From Brevundimonas sp. (GTDB taxonomy: Bacteria; Pseudomonadota; Alphaproteobacteria; Caulobacterales; Caulobacteraceae): a stretch of DNA of 8,578 nucleotides. The stretch covers positions 1 through 8,578 of the forward strand of contig JADGMZ010000008.1 in NCBI GenBank assembly GCA_015234495.1. Direction: 5' to 3'. Shown piece by piece: positions 1 to 6,327 of this stretch; position 1 is the first letter of the stretch, and each line of letters begins with the position of its first letter. The position numbers and the translations under genes are program-made. The notes beneath the pieces were generated by a model. That model was not told the DNA's origin. It saw nothing but the letters and a program-made list of their open reading frames with translations, and searched no databases.

Positions 1-1
1 C

Positions 2-1219
2 GGCCAGATCGCCGACCGCACCGTGCAGCGCCAGGGCGACGACCGCATCCGCTACGCCTATACGCCGCAGGCCATGAACGCGATGGCGTCGAACGCCGTC
101 AGCCAGTCGATCGAGGTCGTGCGCCGCCGTCTGGACGCCAGCGGCACCAAGGAAATCAACCCGACCCGCCAGGGAACCGACCGGATCGTCATCCAGGCCC
201 CGGGCGAGAGCGATCCGGCCGAGCTGGAGCGGCTGATCGGCAAGACGGCGCAGCTGACCTTCCAGATGGTCGACGTCGAGAATTCGATCCAGGAGGCCCT
301 GGCCGGCTTCCCGCCGCCGGACGCGATGATCGTGCCCGACGCCGCCGGCAATCCCTATCTGGTCAAGAAGCGCATCCTGGTCTCGGGCGAGAACCTGACC
401 CGGGCGGAGGTGACCACCGACCAGAACCGCCAGACCGCCATCGGCTTCCGCTTCGACGGGGCCGGAGCGCGCCGCTTCGGCGAGGCCACGGCGGCCAATA
501 TCGGCAAGCCCTTCGCCATCATCCTCGACGGGGTGGTGATCTCGGCCCCGCGGATCAACACCGCCATCACCGGCGGTTCGGGCATCATCGAGGGCAGCTT
601 CACCATCCAGGAAGCCTCGGAGATGGTGAACCTGCTGAACGGCGGGGCCCTGCCGGCGCCGCTGAAGGTCGAGGAGCGCCGCACGGTGACCGCCGAGCTG
701 GGCGCCGACGCCGTCGCCGCGGGCGCCGTGTCGACCGCCATCGGCGCAGTGATCATCGTGGTCTTCATGCTGCTGTCCTACGGCTTCCTGTTCGGCGGCA
801 TCTCGATCATCGGCCTGGTGCTGAACGGCCTGCTGATCATCGCCGCCATGTCGATGACGGGGGCGGCCCTGACCCTGCCCGGCATCGCCGGCCTGGTGCT
901 AACCTTCGCCGTGGCGGTGGACGCCAACGTGCTGATCTATGAGCGGATGCGCGACGAGGCCCGGGCCGGACGCTCGGTCATCGCCTCGCTCGACGCCGGC
1001 TTCAACAAGGCCATGGGCACCATCATCGACGCCAACCTGACGACCCTGGTGGCGGCGCTGATCATGTTCATCTTCGGGGCCGGGCCGGTGCGCGGCTTCG
1101 CCTGGACGCTGACCATCGGCGTCTTCACCTCGATGCTGTCGGCCGTCCTGGTCGCGCAGGTCGGACTGGCCTGGTGGCTGAAGACCGCCAAGCCCAAGAA
1201 ACTGCCGATCGCGGAGTGA
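2..1219 (+). CDS. secD: Protein translocase subunit SecD, 5'-truncated by the window edge
   Basis: SecD works with SecF in the inner membrane, using proton-motive force to help pull SecYEG substrates out on the periplasmic side. The frame is open from base 2, so the first 405 codons seen are the C-terminal part. TM1 and the start of the periplasmic domain lie outside the window, and the GTG at 23 is internal, not a start. Visible are the P1 base (SQSIEVVRRRLD, then RQGTDRIVIQAPG), the P1 head (ISAPRINTAITGG), the junction motif GGALPAPL near 640-660, and about five membrane segments between 720 and 1180. The motif VDANVLIYERM has its Asp codon at 920-922, matching the conserved TM4 Asp needed for proton coupling. 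IDANLTTL and FGAGPVRGFAWTL are also typical of the family. The stop TGA shares its A with the secF ATG, so the two are co-translated. The identification is very secure. Confidence 0.97.
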   Translation, partial: GQIADRTVQRQGDDRIRYAYTPQAMNAMASNAVSQSIEVVRRRLDASGTKEINPTRQGTDRIVIQAPGESDPAELERLIGKTAQLTFQMVDVENSIQEALAGFPPPDAMIVPDAAGNPYLVKKRILVSGENLTRAEVTTDQNRQTAIGFRFDGAGARRFGEATAANIGKPFAIILDGVVISAPRINTAITGGSGIIEGSFTIQEASEMVNLLNGGALPAPLKVEERRTVTAELGADAVAAGAVSTAIGAVIIVVFMLLSYGFLFGGISIIGLVLNGLLIIAAMSMTGAALTLPGIAGLVLTFAVAVDANVLIYERMRDEARAGRSVIASLDAGFNKAMGTIIDANLTTLVAALIMFIFGAGPVRGFAWTLTIGVFTSMLSAVLVAQVGLAWWLKTAKPKKLPIAE

Positions 1220-2211
1220 TGGCGATGCGTGGATGGCCCCTCATCAAACTGCTGCCGACCAAGACGAATTTCAAATTCGTCCGGTTCGCCAAATTCTTCG
1301 GCATCCTGTCGGCGGTGCTGTGCGTCGCGTCGATCATCGGCTGCTTCTATCCCGGCCTGAACATGGGCATCGACTTCCGCGGCGGCGCCTCGATCGAGGT
1401 GTCCAAGCCGGCGGGGCAGGTGATCGCGCTGGATGAGCTGCGCGCCGCGGTCGGCGAGGTCGGCCTGGGCGACGTCGGGGTGCAGGGCATCGCCCGGCGC
1501 GGCACCGACGTGAACGACGGCTCGACCGCCATCGTCCGCTTCCAGATCCCCGAGGGCCGCGACCAGTCGCAGGTCGTCCAGCAGGTCGAAACGGCCATCA
1601 CCGAGGCAGTCGGCGAGGTCAATTATTCGGGCGTGGCCGTGGTCGGCTCCAAGGTGTCGGGCGAGCTGTTCATGTCCGGCCTGATGGCGCTGGGCCTCGC
1701 GATCGTGCTGATGTTCGTCTACATCTGGTTCCGGTTCGAGCCGCAGTTCGGCTTCGGCGCGATCGTCGGCCTGGTGCACGACGTGATTCTGGTGTTCGGC
1801 CTGATCGTGATCATGCGGCTGGAGTTCAGCCTCAATATGGTCGCGGCCATCCTGACCGTCATCGGCTATTCGATGAACGACACCGTCGTGGTGTTCGACC
1901 GCCTGCGCGAGAACCTGCGCAAGTACAAGACCATGCCGCTGCGCGAGGTGATCGACCTGTCGATCAACGAGACCCTGTCGCGGACCATCATCACCGGCGT
2001 GACGGCGATCATGGTGCTGGCGGCCCTGGCGGTGTTCGGCGGCGAGGCCCTGTTCGGCTTCTCCGTGGCCCTGATGTTCGGCATCATCGTCGGCACCTAT
2101 TCGTCGATCTACGTCGGCGCGCCGGTGATCCTGCTGTGGGGCGTCAAACGGGGCGGCGGTTCGTCGGACGAGGCCGAGCCGATCAAGTTCGGCATGGCCA
2201 GCCGGCCGTAG
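1219..2211 (+). CDS. secF: Protein translocase subunit SecF
   Basis: SecF is the partner of SecD in the Sec accessory motor. The protein has 330 residues, normal for the family. TM1 is at about 24-44, followed by the family motif IDFRGGASIEV (51-61), a short periplasmic domain (about 60-145) and five C-terminal membrane segments. GYSMNDTVVVFDRLREN (216-232) carries D221, and R255 lies 34 residues on (ETLSRTIITG). These match the conserved Asp/Arg pair of E. coli SecF in both identity and spacing. FGFSVALMFGIIVGTYSSIYVGAP (279-302) is the classic TM6 region. The ATG at 1219 overlaps the secD stop (TGATG). A second in-frame ATG at 1225 sits 8 bases after GGAG (1213-1216), a better ribosome-binding distance, so the protein may really start two codons later. 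The C-terminal tail after the last membrane segment is short and cytoplasmic. Confidence 0.97.
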   Translation: MAMRGWPLIKLLPTKTNFKFVRFAKFFGILSAVLCVASIIGCFYPGLNMGIDFRGGASIEVSKPAGQVIALDELRAAVGEVGLGDVGVQGIARRGTDVNDGSTAIVRFQIPEGRDQSQVVQQVETAITEAVGEVNYSGVAVVGSKVSGELFMSGLMALGLAIVLMFVYIWFRFEPQFGFGAIVGLVHDVILVFGLIVIMRLEFSLNMVAAILTVIGYSMNDTVVVFDRLRENLRKYKTMPLREVIDLSINETLSRTIITGVTAIMVLAALAVFGGEALFGFSVALMFGIIVGTYSSIYVGAPVILLWGVKRGGGSSDEAEPIKFGMASRP

Positions 2212-2217
2212 GGCCGG
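2202..2217 (+). terminator. Hairpin spanning the secF stop codon
   Basis: CCGGCC at 2202-2207 and GGCCGG at 2212-2217 form a perfect 6-bp stem. The GTAG loop holds the secF stop codon TAG (2209-2211). No U-tract follows, so it is not a canonical intrinsic terminator. With the hairpins downstream it could slow or protect the 3' end of secDF mRNA. That role is inference. Confidence 0.35.
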
Positions 2218-2222
2218 GCCGC

Positions 2223-2246
2223 CCCCGCCCTGTAAGCGGGGAGGGA
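2223..2246. repeat. Lone degenerate arm of the intergenic hairpin repeat
   Basis: CCCCGC (2223-2228) pairs with GCGGGG (2236-2241) around the loop CCTGTAA, and GAGGGA follows. The right arm GCGGGGAGGGA closely matches the right arm ACGGGGAGGGA of the two full repeats at 2267-2400, while the loop differs. This pattern of conserved stem and changed loop suggests a third, partial or diverged member of the same family. Confidence 0.5.
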
Positions 2247-2266
2247 CCCGCCGGGCCCGGTCACGG

Positions 2267-2331
2267 GGGGCCGCCCCCACCCCGTCGTCGCTTCGCGCCG
2301 ACGACCCTCCCCGGGACGGGGAGGGAGATGG
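2267..2331. repeat. Tandem intergenic repeat, copy 1 (two-hairpin unit)
   Basis: This 65-bp unit recurs 69 bp downstream at 2336-2400 with only two mismatches, both near its left end (2274 C/T and 2279 A/G). It holds two perfect inverted repeats. The first is GTCGTCG (2284-2290) with CGACGAC (2299-2305) around an 8-base loop. The second is CCCTCCCCG (2305-2313) with CGGGGAGGG (2317-2325) around the triloop GGA. A further GGGGG/CCCCC pairing lies at the left edge (2266-2278). The unit is non-coding by composition. It resembles the GC-rich palindromic intergenic repeats scattered through Caulobacterales genomes (from general knowledge, not searched here). Confidence 0.85.
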
Positions 2332-2335
2332 GCAT

Positions 2336-2400
2336 GGGGCCGTCCCCGCCCCGTCGTCGCTTCGCGCCGACGACCCTCCCCGGGACGGGGAGGGAGATGG
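2336..2400. repeat. Tandem intergenic repeat, copy 2 (two-hairpin unit)
   Basis: This is the second copy of the unit at 2267-2331, with both hairpins intact: GTCGTCG/CGACGAC, then CCCTCCCCG-GGA-CGGGGAGGG. A four-base spacer (2332-2335) separates the copies. The copy ends 45 bp before the start of the PuuD-like gene, so the transcript entering that gene, if continuous with secDF, would carry at least four stable hairpins. The remaining 2401-2445 holds only the ribosome-binding site of the next gene. I saw no convincing promoter there. Confidence 0.85.
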
Positions 2401-2445
2401 TATGGTCGTGCTTCAACGATTCTGGCCCGGGGAGGGGCGATCGAG

Positions 2446-3069
2446 ATGTTCGGCAAGCTGCTGACGAGTTTCCGCACCACCATCCTGCTCAGCCTCGTGC
2501 TGGCGGGGGTGATGATCTACGCCTTCGGCAGCACCGCGCCGGGCGGGTTCGACGCCCTCTTCTGGCAGGCGGTGTTCCGCTGGACACACGTGTTCGCGGG
2601 CATCCTGTGGATCGGCCTGCTGTGGTATTTCAACTTCGTCCAGATCCGGGTCATGCCGTCGATCCCGGCCGAGCTGAAGCCGGCGATCGGCAAGCATATC
2701 GCGCCGGAAGCCCTGTTCTGGTTCCGCTGGTCGGCGCTGGCGACCGTGGTGGCGGGCCTGGCGGTGATGTTCGCCCGCGGGCACGCCTACGCCATGGAGG
2801 TGCTCAGCTTCGGCCTGGCGCAGGGACTGACCGAGGACCAGAAGGGCTTCACCCTGATGGGCATCGGCGTGTGGCTGGCCATCGTCATGTTCCTCAATGT
2901 CTGGGGCGTGATCTGGCCGAACCAGAAGCGGGCCCTCGGCATCGTCGCGGTCGAGGACGACGCCAAGGCGCGGGCCGCGCGCACGGCCATGCTGGCCAGC
3001 CGCATCAACATGCTGCTGTCGCTGCCGATGCTGACCTCGATGGCGATGTACCAGACGCTGTTCGGCTGA
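2446..3069 (+). CDS. Short PuuD-type (Urate_ox_N-like) integral membrane protein
   Basis: This 207-residue protein has about five hydrophobic segments (roughly 12-28, 46-66, 95-110, 137-157 and 188-205). The segment WTHVFAGILWIGLLWYFNF (46-64), the run KHIAPEALFWFRW (83-95), FLNVWGVIWPNQKR (149-162) and SRINMLLSLPMLTS (185-198) resemble the membrane domain annotated as urate hydroxylase PuuD. Histidines at 48, 84 and 113 could be heme or metal ligands, but that is inference. Full-length PuuD is about twice as long and ends in a cytochrome c domain. Here there is no CxxCH and no purine-catabolism neighbour, so urate oxidation is doubtful and no symbol is given. The ATG at 2446 has a strong GGAGGGG (2431-2437) eight bases upstream. 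The DUF998 gene follows after six bases, implying one transcript. An uncharacterised redox or respiratory membrane role is possible. Confidence 0.8.
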   Translation: MFGKLLTSFRTTILLSLVLAGVMIYAFGSTAPGGFDALFWQAVFRWTHVFAGILWIGLLWYFNFVQIRVMPSIPAELKPAIGKHIAPEALFWFRWSALATVVAGLAVMFARGHAYAMEVLSFGLAQGLTEDQKGFTLMGIGVWLAIVMFLNVWGVIWPNQKRALGIVAVEDDAKARAARTAMLASRINMLLSLPMLTSMAMYQTLFG

Positions 3070-3075
3070 CGGGCG

Positions 3076-3711
3076 ATGCATGGCCCCGACGCCGGTCTGA
3101 GCCGTCTTGCTTTCGCTGCGCTCGTCGCCGGCCTGGGCGTTCTGCTGGCAGCTGTCGTCTGGGGCGGGTCGGTCTATCCTGGCTATGACCACGCGCGCCA
3201 GTTCATGAGCGAGCTGGGCGCGACGGGCGTCCTCACCGGGGCGCGGGTCAGCAACTGGGGCTTCGTCCCGAATGGCGTGCTGGTAACCGTCTTCGGCCTT
3301 CTGGCCGCCTGGATACTGCGCCGCAGCGCGCTCGCGGTCGTGGCCTGCCTGCTGCTGGCCGCCAACGGAGTCGGTATGGCGGGCGCCGGCGTCCATCCCT
3401 GCGACTTCGAGTGCAGCCGGTCCGACCCTTCCGCGGCGGCCCTTCTGCACGACCTGTTCGGCGGTCTCGGCTACCTGTGCGCCATCGTCGGCGTGGGCCT
3501 GGCCTCGTTGTGGGCCCGGAAAAGCGATGCGCCGTGGCTGGCGCCGCTCGGGGTCGTCGTCCTGATCCTCAGCGTCATCGGCTTCTACGGGGTCGTCGCC
3601 GAGGTCGAATTGATGGGGCTTTTCCAGCGCGCCATGGAGACGGCGGTGGCCATTTTCATGCTGGCCTTCGGCTGGGCGCTGATGAAAGGCCTTCGGGCCT
3701 CCCGCCCATGA
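3076..3711 (+). CDS. DUF998-family integral membrane protein
   Basis: This 211-residue protein has six predicted membrane segments (about 11-33, 62-80, 86-105, 126-147, 154-176 and 186-204). Family features are YPGYDHARQFMSELGA right after TM1 (34-49), HPCDFEC (107-113) with cysteines 109 and 113, the histidine of LHDLFGG (124-130) before TM4, and GLFQRAMETA (181-190) before TM6. This matches the DUF998 family, whose biochemical activity I do not know. The conserved His, Asp and Cys outside the core could form a small-molecule or metal site, but that is inference. The start at 3076 lies six bases after the previous stop and has no clear Shine-Dalgarno sequence, suggesting translation by coupling. 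The stop TGA overlaps the ATG of the next gene (ATGA, 3708-3711). The last codons encode a UUCG hairpin, listed separately. Confidence 0.85.
   Translation: MHGPDAGLSRLAFAALVAGLGVLLAAVVWGGSVYPGYDHARQFMSELGATGVLTGARVSNWGFVPNGVLVTVFGLLAAWILRRSALAVVACLLLAANGVGMAGAGVHPCDFECSRSDPSAAALLHDLFGGLGYLCAIVGVGLASLWARKSDAPWLAPLGVVVLILSVIGFYGVVAEVELMGLFQRAMETAVAIFMLAFGWALMKGLRASRP
3687..3700 (+). promoter_or_regulatory. UUCG-tetraloop hairpin just upstream of the NDUFAF6-like start
   Basis: AGGCC (3687-3691) and GGCCT (3696-3700) form a perfect 5-bp stem closing a C(UUCG)G tetraloop, one of the most stable RNA tetraloops. It lies in the final codons of the DUF998 gene, seven bases before the next ATG (3708), where a Shine-Dalgarno would normally be. 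None is visible outside the stem. A ribosome finishing DUF998 would open it, so it may enforce translational coupling (inference). Confidence 0.45.
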
Positions 3712-4340
3712 GCGACATCGATCTGGACGGGGACGTACGCCAGTCTGATCCCGACCGCTGGCTGTCCAGCCGGTTCGTCGTCGACCCCGCGGCGCGGGCC
3801 GATCTGATCGCCCTCTATGCCTTCGAGGCCGAACTGCTGGCCATACCGACGCGCGTGACCCAGCCGTTGATGGCCGAGATGCGCTACGTCTGGTGGCGCG
3901 AGCAGATGGACGGGGTGTTCGCCGGCGTGGCGCGTAAGGGCCATCCGGTGCTGGAGGCCTTGACCGATGTGGTCGGGCGACGCGGGCTGGAGCCTGCGCC
4001 GTTCGAGGCCCTGATCGAGGCCCATGTCGGGCGGGTGCACGGCGAGGCGCATGATGTGGACGCCTTCTATGTCGGGCCGATGCAGGCGGCGGCGCGGATA
4101 CTGGCCGGGCCGGGGCATGAGGCGGAGGTCGCCCCGGCCGGACGGGTGTGGGGTCTGGCGCAAACCGGGCGGTTCGATGAGGCCCGGGCCGGGCTCGGCG
4201 AGGCCGCGAAAGCGGCGCGGCGCCTGCCGGTCAAGGCCTTTCCCGCCGTGTTGCCCGCGGCCCTGGCCCGACGGCCCGAGGCGGGGCCCCTGGAGAAGCG
4301 GCTGCGGCTGACCTGGGCGGCCTCCCGCGGGCGGCTGTAG
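3708..4340 (+). CDS. Squalene/phytoene synthase-like protein, NDUFAF6 type, probably non-catalytic
   Basis: This 210-residue protein belongs to the squalene/phytoene synthase fold. The N-terminal block DRWLSSRFVVDPAARADLIA (16-35) with LYAFEAELL (36-44), then QPLMAEMRYVWWREQMDGVF (52-71), is typical of alphaproteobacterial relatives of NDUFAF6, a mitochondrial complex I assembly factor. HGEAHDVDAFYVGPMQAAARIL (111-132) corresponds to the middle of the fold, and RRLPVKAFPAVLPAALARR (171-189) to the C-terminal family motif. The Asp-rich prenyl-diphosphate-binding motifs of true synthases (DxxxD) are not seen: the first region reads AFEAELLAIP. The protein is also shorter than the roughly 270-300 residues of synthases. 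A soluble or membrane-edge assembly role is therefore likelier than carotenoid synthesis, and no carotenoid gene is nearby. The start was chosen at 3708, where ATGA overlaps the DUF998 stop and the protein begins just before the conserved block. The frame is open well upstream, but only as an overlap of DUF998. Confidence 0.82.
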   Translation: MSDIDLDGDVRQSDPDRWLSSRFVVDPAARADLIALYAFEAELLAIPTRVTQPLMAEMRYVWWREQMDGVFAGVARKGHPVLEALTDVVGRRGLEPAPFEALIEAHVGRVHGEAHDVDAFYVGPMQAAARILAGPGHEAEVAPAGRVWGLAQTGRFDEARAGLGEAAKAARRLPVKAFPAVLPAALARRPEAGPLEKRLRLTWAASRGRL

Positions 4341-4356
4341 GGGGCCGGATCCTCGA

Positions 4357-4384
4357 CGCTTTGCGAAGCGGCCCGGCGCGGGCC
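4357..4384 (+). promoter_or_regulatory. Two abutting hairpins directly before the Atm1-type gene
   Basis: CGCTT-TGCG-AAGCG (4357-4370) is followed, sharing base 4370, by GGCCCG-GCG-CGGGCC (4370-4384). Both stems are perfect. The second ends two bases before the ATG at 4387, and no Shine-Dalgarno is recognisable. They fill most of the 46-bp gap after the NDUFAF6-like stop. They could end upstream transcription (no U-tract supports this) or hold back translation of the transporter. Confidence 0.4.
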
Positions 4385-4386
4385 AT

Positions 4387-6321
4387 ATGACCGCCATGGC
4401 GAGACTGGGTGAGCGAGCGGGACGAAGGGGCGATGCGGTCGCCAAGGCGGCGCAGGGCGCGCCGCCGGTCGATCCCCCGAAGGGTCCGCCGACCAGCCGG
4501 GCGCTGCTGGATCTGATGCGGCTGATGCGTCGCTCGAATGCGCCTCAGTTGCCGCTGCGCCTGACCGCCGCGATCGGCATGACCCTGGGCGGCAAGGCGC
4601 TGGGCGTGCTGGCGCCGCTGGTGCTGGGGGCCGCGGTCAACCGGCTGGCGGCGGGGCAGGGCACGGGCGTGGCCCTCGCCTGGGGCTTTGGCGGGTTCGC
4701 CGTCGGCTGGGCGCTGGTGCGGCTGCTGGCGGCGGTGGCGCCCAACGCCTCGGACGTGGTGTTCGCCCCGGTGCGGGCGGCGGCGCAGCGCACCGCGGCG
4801 GCCGAGACCTTCGCCCACGCGCTGAGCCTGTCGCTGGACTTCCACCAGACCAAACGGTCCGGAGCCCTGTCGCGGACCATGGACCGGGGGTCGCGGGCGG
4901 TCGACTTCCTGCTGCGCATCCTCGCCTTCAACCTGATCCCGACAGGAGTCGAACTGGTGCTGGCGGCGGGGGTGCTGGCGGGCAAGTACGACTGGCGCTT
5001 CGGGGCCGTGGCCCTGGCCGTGGTGGCGATCTACGCCGTCAGCACCTTCGCCCTGTCGAACTGGCGGATCGAACACCGCCGCGAGATGAACACCGCCGAC
5101 ACCCAGGCGGCCGGCGTCTCGGTCGACGCCCTGCTGAACTATGAGACGGTGAAGTCGTTCGGGGCCGAGGCGCGGGCGGCGCGGGCCTATGACATGGCGC
5201 TGGGCGACTACACGCGGGCGGCGCTGAAGGCCAACAGCTCGCTGGCCCTGCTGAACGTCATCCAGGCTGTGATCATGAATGTCGGCCTGGCCGTCATGGC
5301 GGTGATGGCCGGCTTCGAGGCCGCGGCCGGCCGGATGGGACCAGGCGACGTGATGGCGGCGGTGCTGATCATGATTTCGCTGTACGCGCCGCTGAACATC
5401 CTCGGCTTCGCCTATCGGGAAATCCGCCAGTCCTTCATCGACATGGAGGAGATGATGAAGGTGACGCGTCAGACTCCGCAGGTGGCCGACGCGCCTGATG
5501 CGGCGCCGCTGCCGCGCCCGGCCGACGCGCGCGGGGCCGCCCTGTCGTTCGAACATGTGGGCTTCCGCCATGACGCCCGGGCCAACGGTCTGGAGGACGT
5601 CAGCTTCGCCGCCGCGCCGGGCACCACTACGGCCCTGGTCGGCCCGTCAGGCTCGGGCAAGTCGACGATCGTCAAACTGGCCCTGCGCCTGCTCGACCCG
5701 CAGGAGGGCGCGGTGCTGATCGACGGCATCGACGTGCGCCGGGTGACCCAGGAGTCGCTGCGCGCGGCGGTGGCGCTGGTGCCCCAGGACGTGGCCCTGT
5801 TCAACGACACCCTGCGCGCCAACATCGGCTTCGCCCGCCCCGGTGCGGACGAGGCGGCGATCTGGGCGGCGGCGGACGCGGCCGAACTGGACGACTTCAT
5901 CCGTGATCTGCCGCAGGGCATGGACACCATGGTCGGCGAGCGGGGGCTGAAGCTGTCGGGCGGCGAGCGCCAGCGCGTCGGCATCGCCAGGGCGCTGCTG
6001 GCCGATCCGTGCATCCTGATCCTCGACGAGGCGACGAGCGCCCTGGACAGCCGCACCGAGGCGGCGATCCAGAAGACCCTGCGGCGGGCGCGGACGGGGC
6101 GGACCACGCTGGTGGTGGCGCACCGGCTGTCGACGATCGCCGACGCCGACCAGATCCTGGTGCTGAAGGCCGGCCGGATCGTCGAGCGCGGCGCGCATCA
6201 CGAGCTGGTGGCGCGTCAGGGCGGGGAATACGCCGCGCTGTGGCGCAAGCAGACGCGGGGCGCGCGGACGGCCGCCGACCCCGGCCGCGCGCCGGGAGTC
6301 GCGGACGGTCGCGAGGGCTGA
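4387..6321 (+). CDS. Atm1-type ABC exporter (fused permease and ATPase)
   Basis: This half-transporter of 644 residues acts as a homodimer in the inner membrane. Atm1-family proteins export glutathione-linked sulfur or metal compounds; the mitochondrial form supports cytosolic Fe-S cluster assembly, and bacterial forms give metal tolerance. Family-specific blocks in the membrane domain are LSRTMDRGSRAVDFLLR (161-177), FNLIPTGVEL (181-190), ALLNYETVKSFGAE (248-261), LALLNVIQ (286-293, with the N290/Q293 pair that contacts glutathione in the family), and FAYREIRQSFIDMEEMM (341-357). The ATPase domain has Walker A GPSGSGKST (419-427), Q-loop Q467, signature LSGGERQ (523-529), Walker B ILILDE (543-548) and H-loop H579, so it should be active. 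The first 35 residues and the last 24 (rich in Arg, Ala and Gly) are unconserved extensions. The start could be 4387 or the ATG at 4396; neither has a clear ribosome-binding site. The substrate cannot be told from sequence. Confidence 0.93.
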   Translation: MTAMARLGERAGRRGDAVAKAAQGAPPVDPPKGPPTSRALLDLMRLMRRSNAPQLPLRLTAAIGMTLGGKALGVLAPLVLGAAVNRLAAGQGTGVALAWGFGGFAVGWALVRLLAAVAPNASDVVFAPVRAAAQRTAAAETFAHALSLSLDFHQTKRSGALSRTMDRGSRAVDFLLRILAFNLIPTGVELVLAAGVLAGKYDWRFGAVALAVVAIYAVSTFALSNWRIEHRREMNTADTQAAGVSVDALLNYETVKSFGAEARAARAYDMALGDYTRAALKANSSLALLNVIQAVIMNVGLAVMAVMAGFEAAAGRMGPGDVMAAVLIMISLYAPLNILGFAYREIRQSFIDMEEMMKVTRQTPQVADAPDAAPLPRPADARGAALSFEHVGFRHDARANGLEDVSFAAAPGTTTALVGPSGSGKSTIVKLALRLLDPQEGAVLIDGIDVRRVTQESLRAAVALVPQDVALFNDTLRANIGFARPGADEAAIWAAADAAELDDFIRDLPQGMDTMVGERGLKLSGGERQRVGIARALLADPCILILDEATSALDSRTEAAIQKTLRRARTGRTTLVVAHRLSTIADADQILVLKAGRIVERGAHHELVARQGGEYAALWRKQTRGARTAADPGRAPGVADGREG

Positions 6322-6327
6322 AACGCG

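Noticed and set aside
937..2280. 447-codon open frame on the minus strand opposite secD/secF
   Set aside because: It is rich in His, Asp, Gln and Arg with no domain or motif. It is the typical antisense shadow of a high-GC gene, and secD and secF are certain on the other strand.
2401..2406. TATGGT as a -10 box for the PuuD-like gene
   Set aside because: At the proper spacing upstream there is only the GC hairpin arm of repeat copy 2, with no -35-like sequence.
2109..2483. Minus-strand frame with a twice-repeated peptide (LPPRPGEGRRREATTG)
   Set aside because: The peptide repeat is a translation of the palindromic DNA repeat at 2267-2400. The frame also overlaps the ends of secF and the PuuD-like gene. 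The signal is DNA-level.
2136..3188. 350-codon plus-strand frame across the repeats and the PuuD-like gene
   Set aside because: It overlaps secF and the PuuD-like gene in another frame. Its only internal repeat comes from the tandem DNA repeat, and its composition is Arg/Gly/Pro-rich shadow.
3411..3707. Longer N terminus (99 extra codons) for the NDUFAF6-like protein
   Set aside because: Those codons are an Arg/Gly-rich alternative frame of DUF998. Family similarity begins just after the ATG at 3708.
4231..5571. 446-codon open frame on the minus strand opposite the Atm1-type gene
   Set aside because: It has shadow composition (HRGQ-rich), no motif, and runs fully antisense to a clear ABC transporter.
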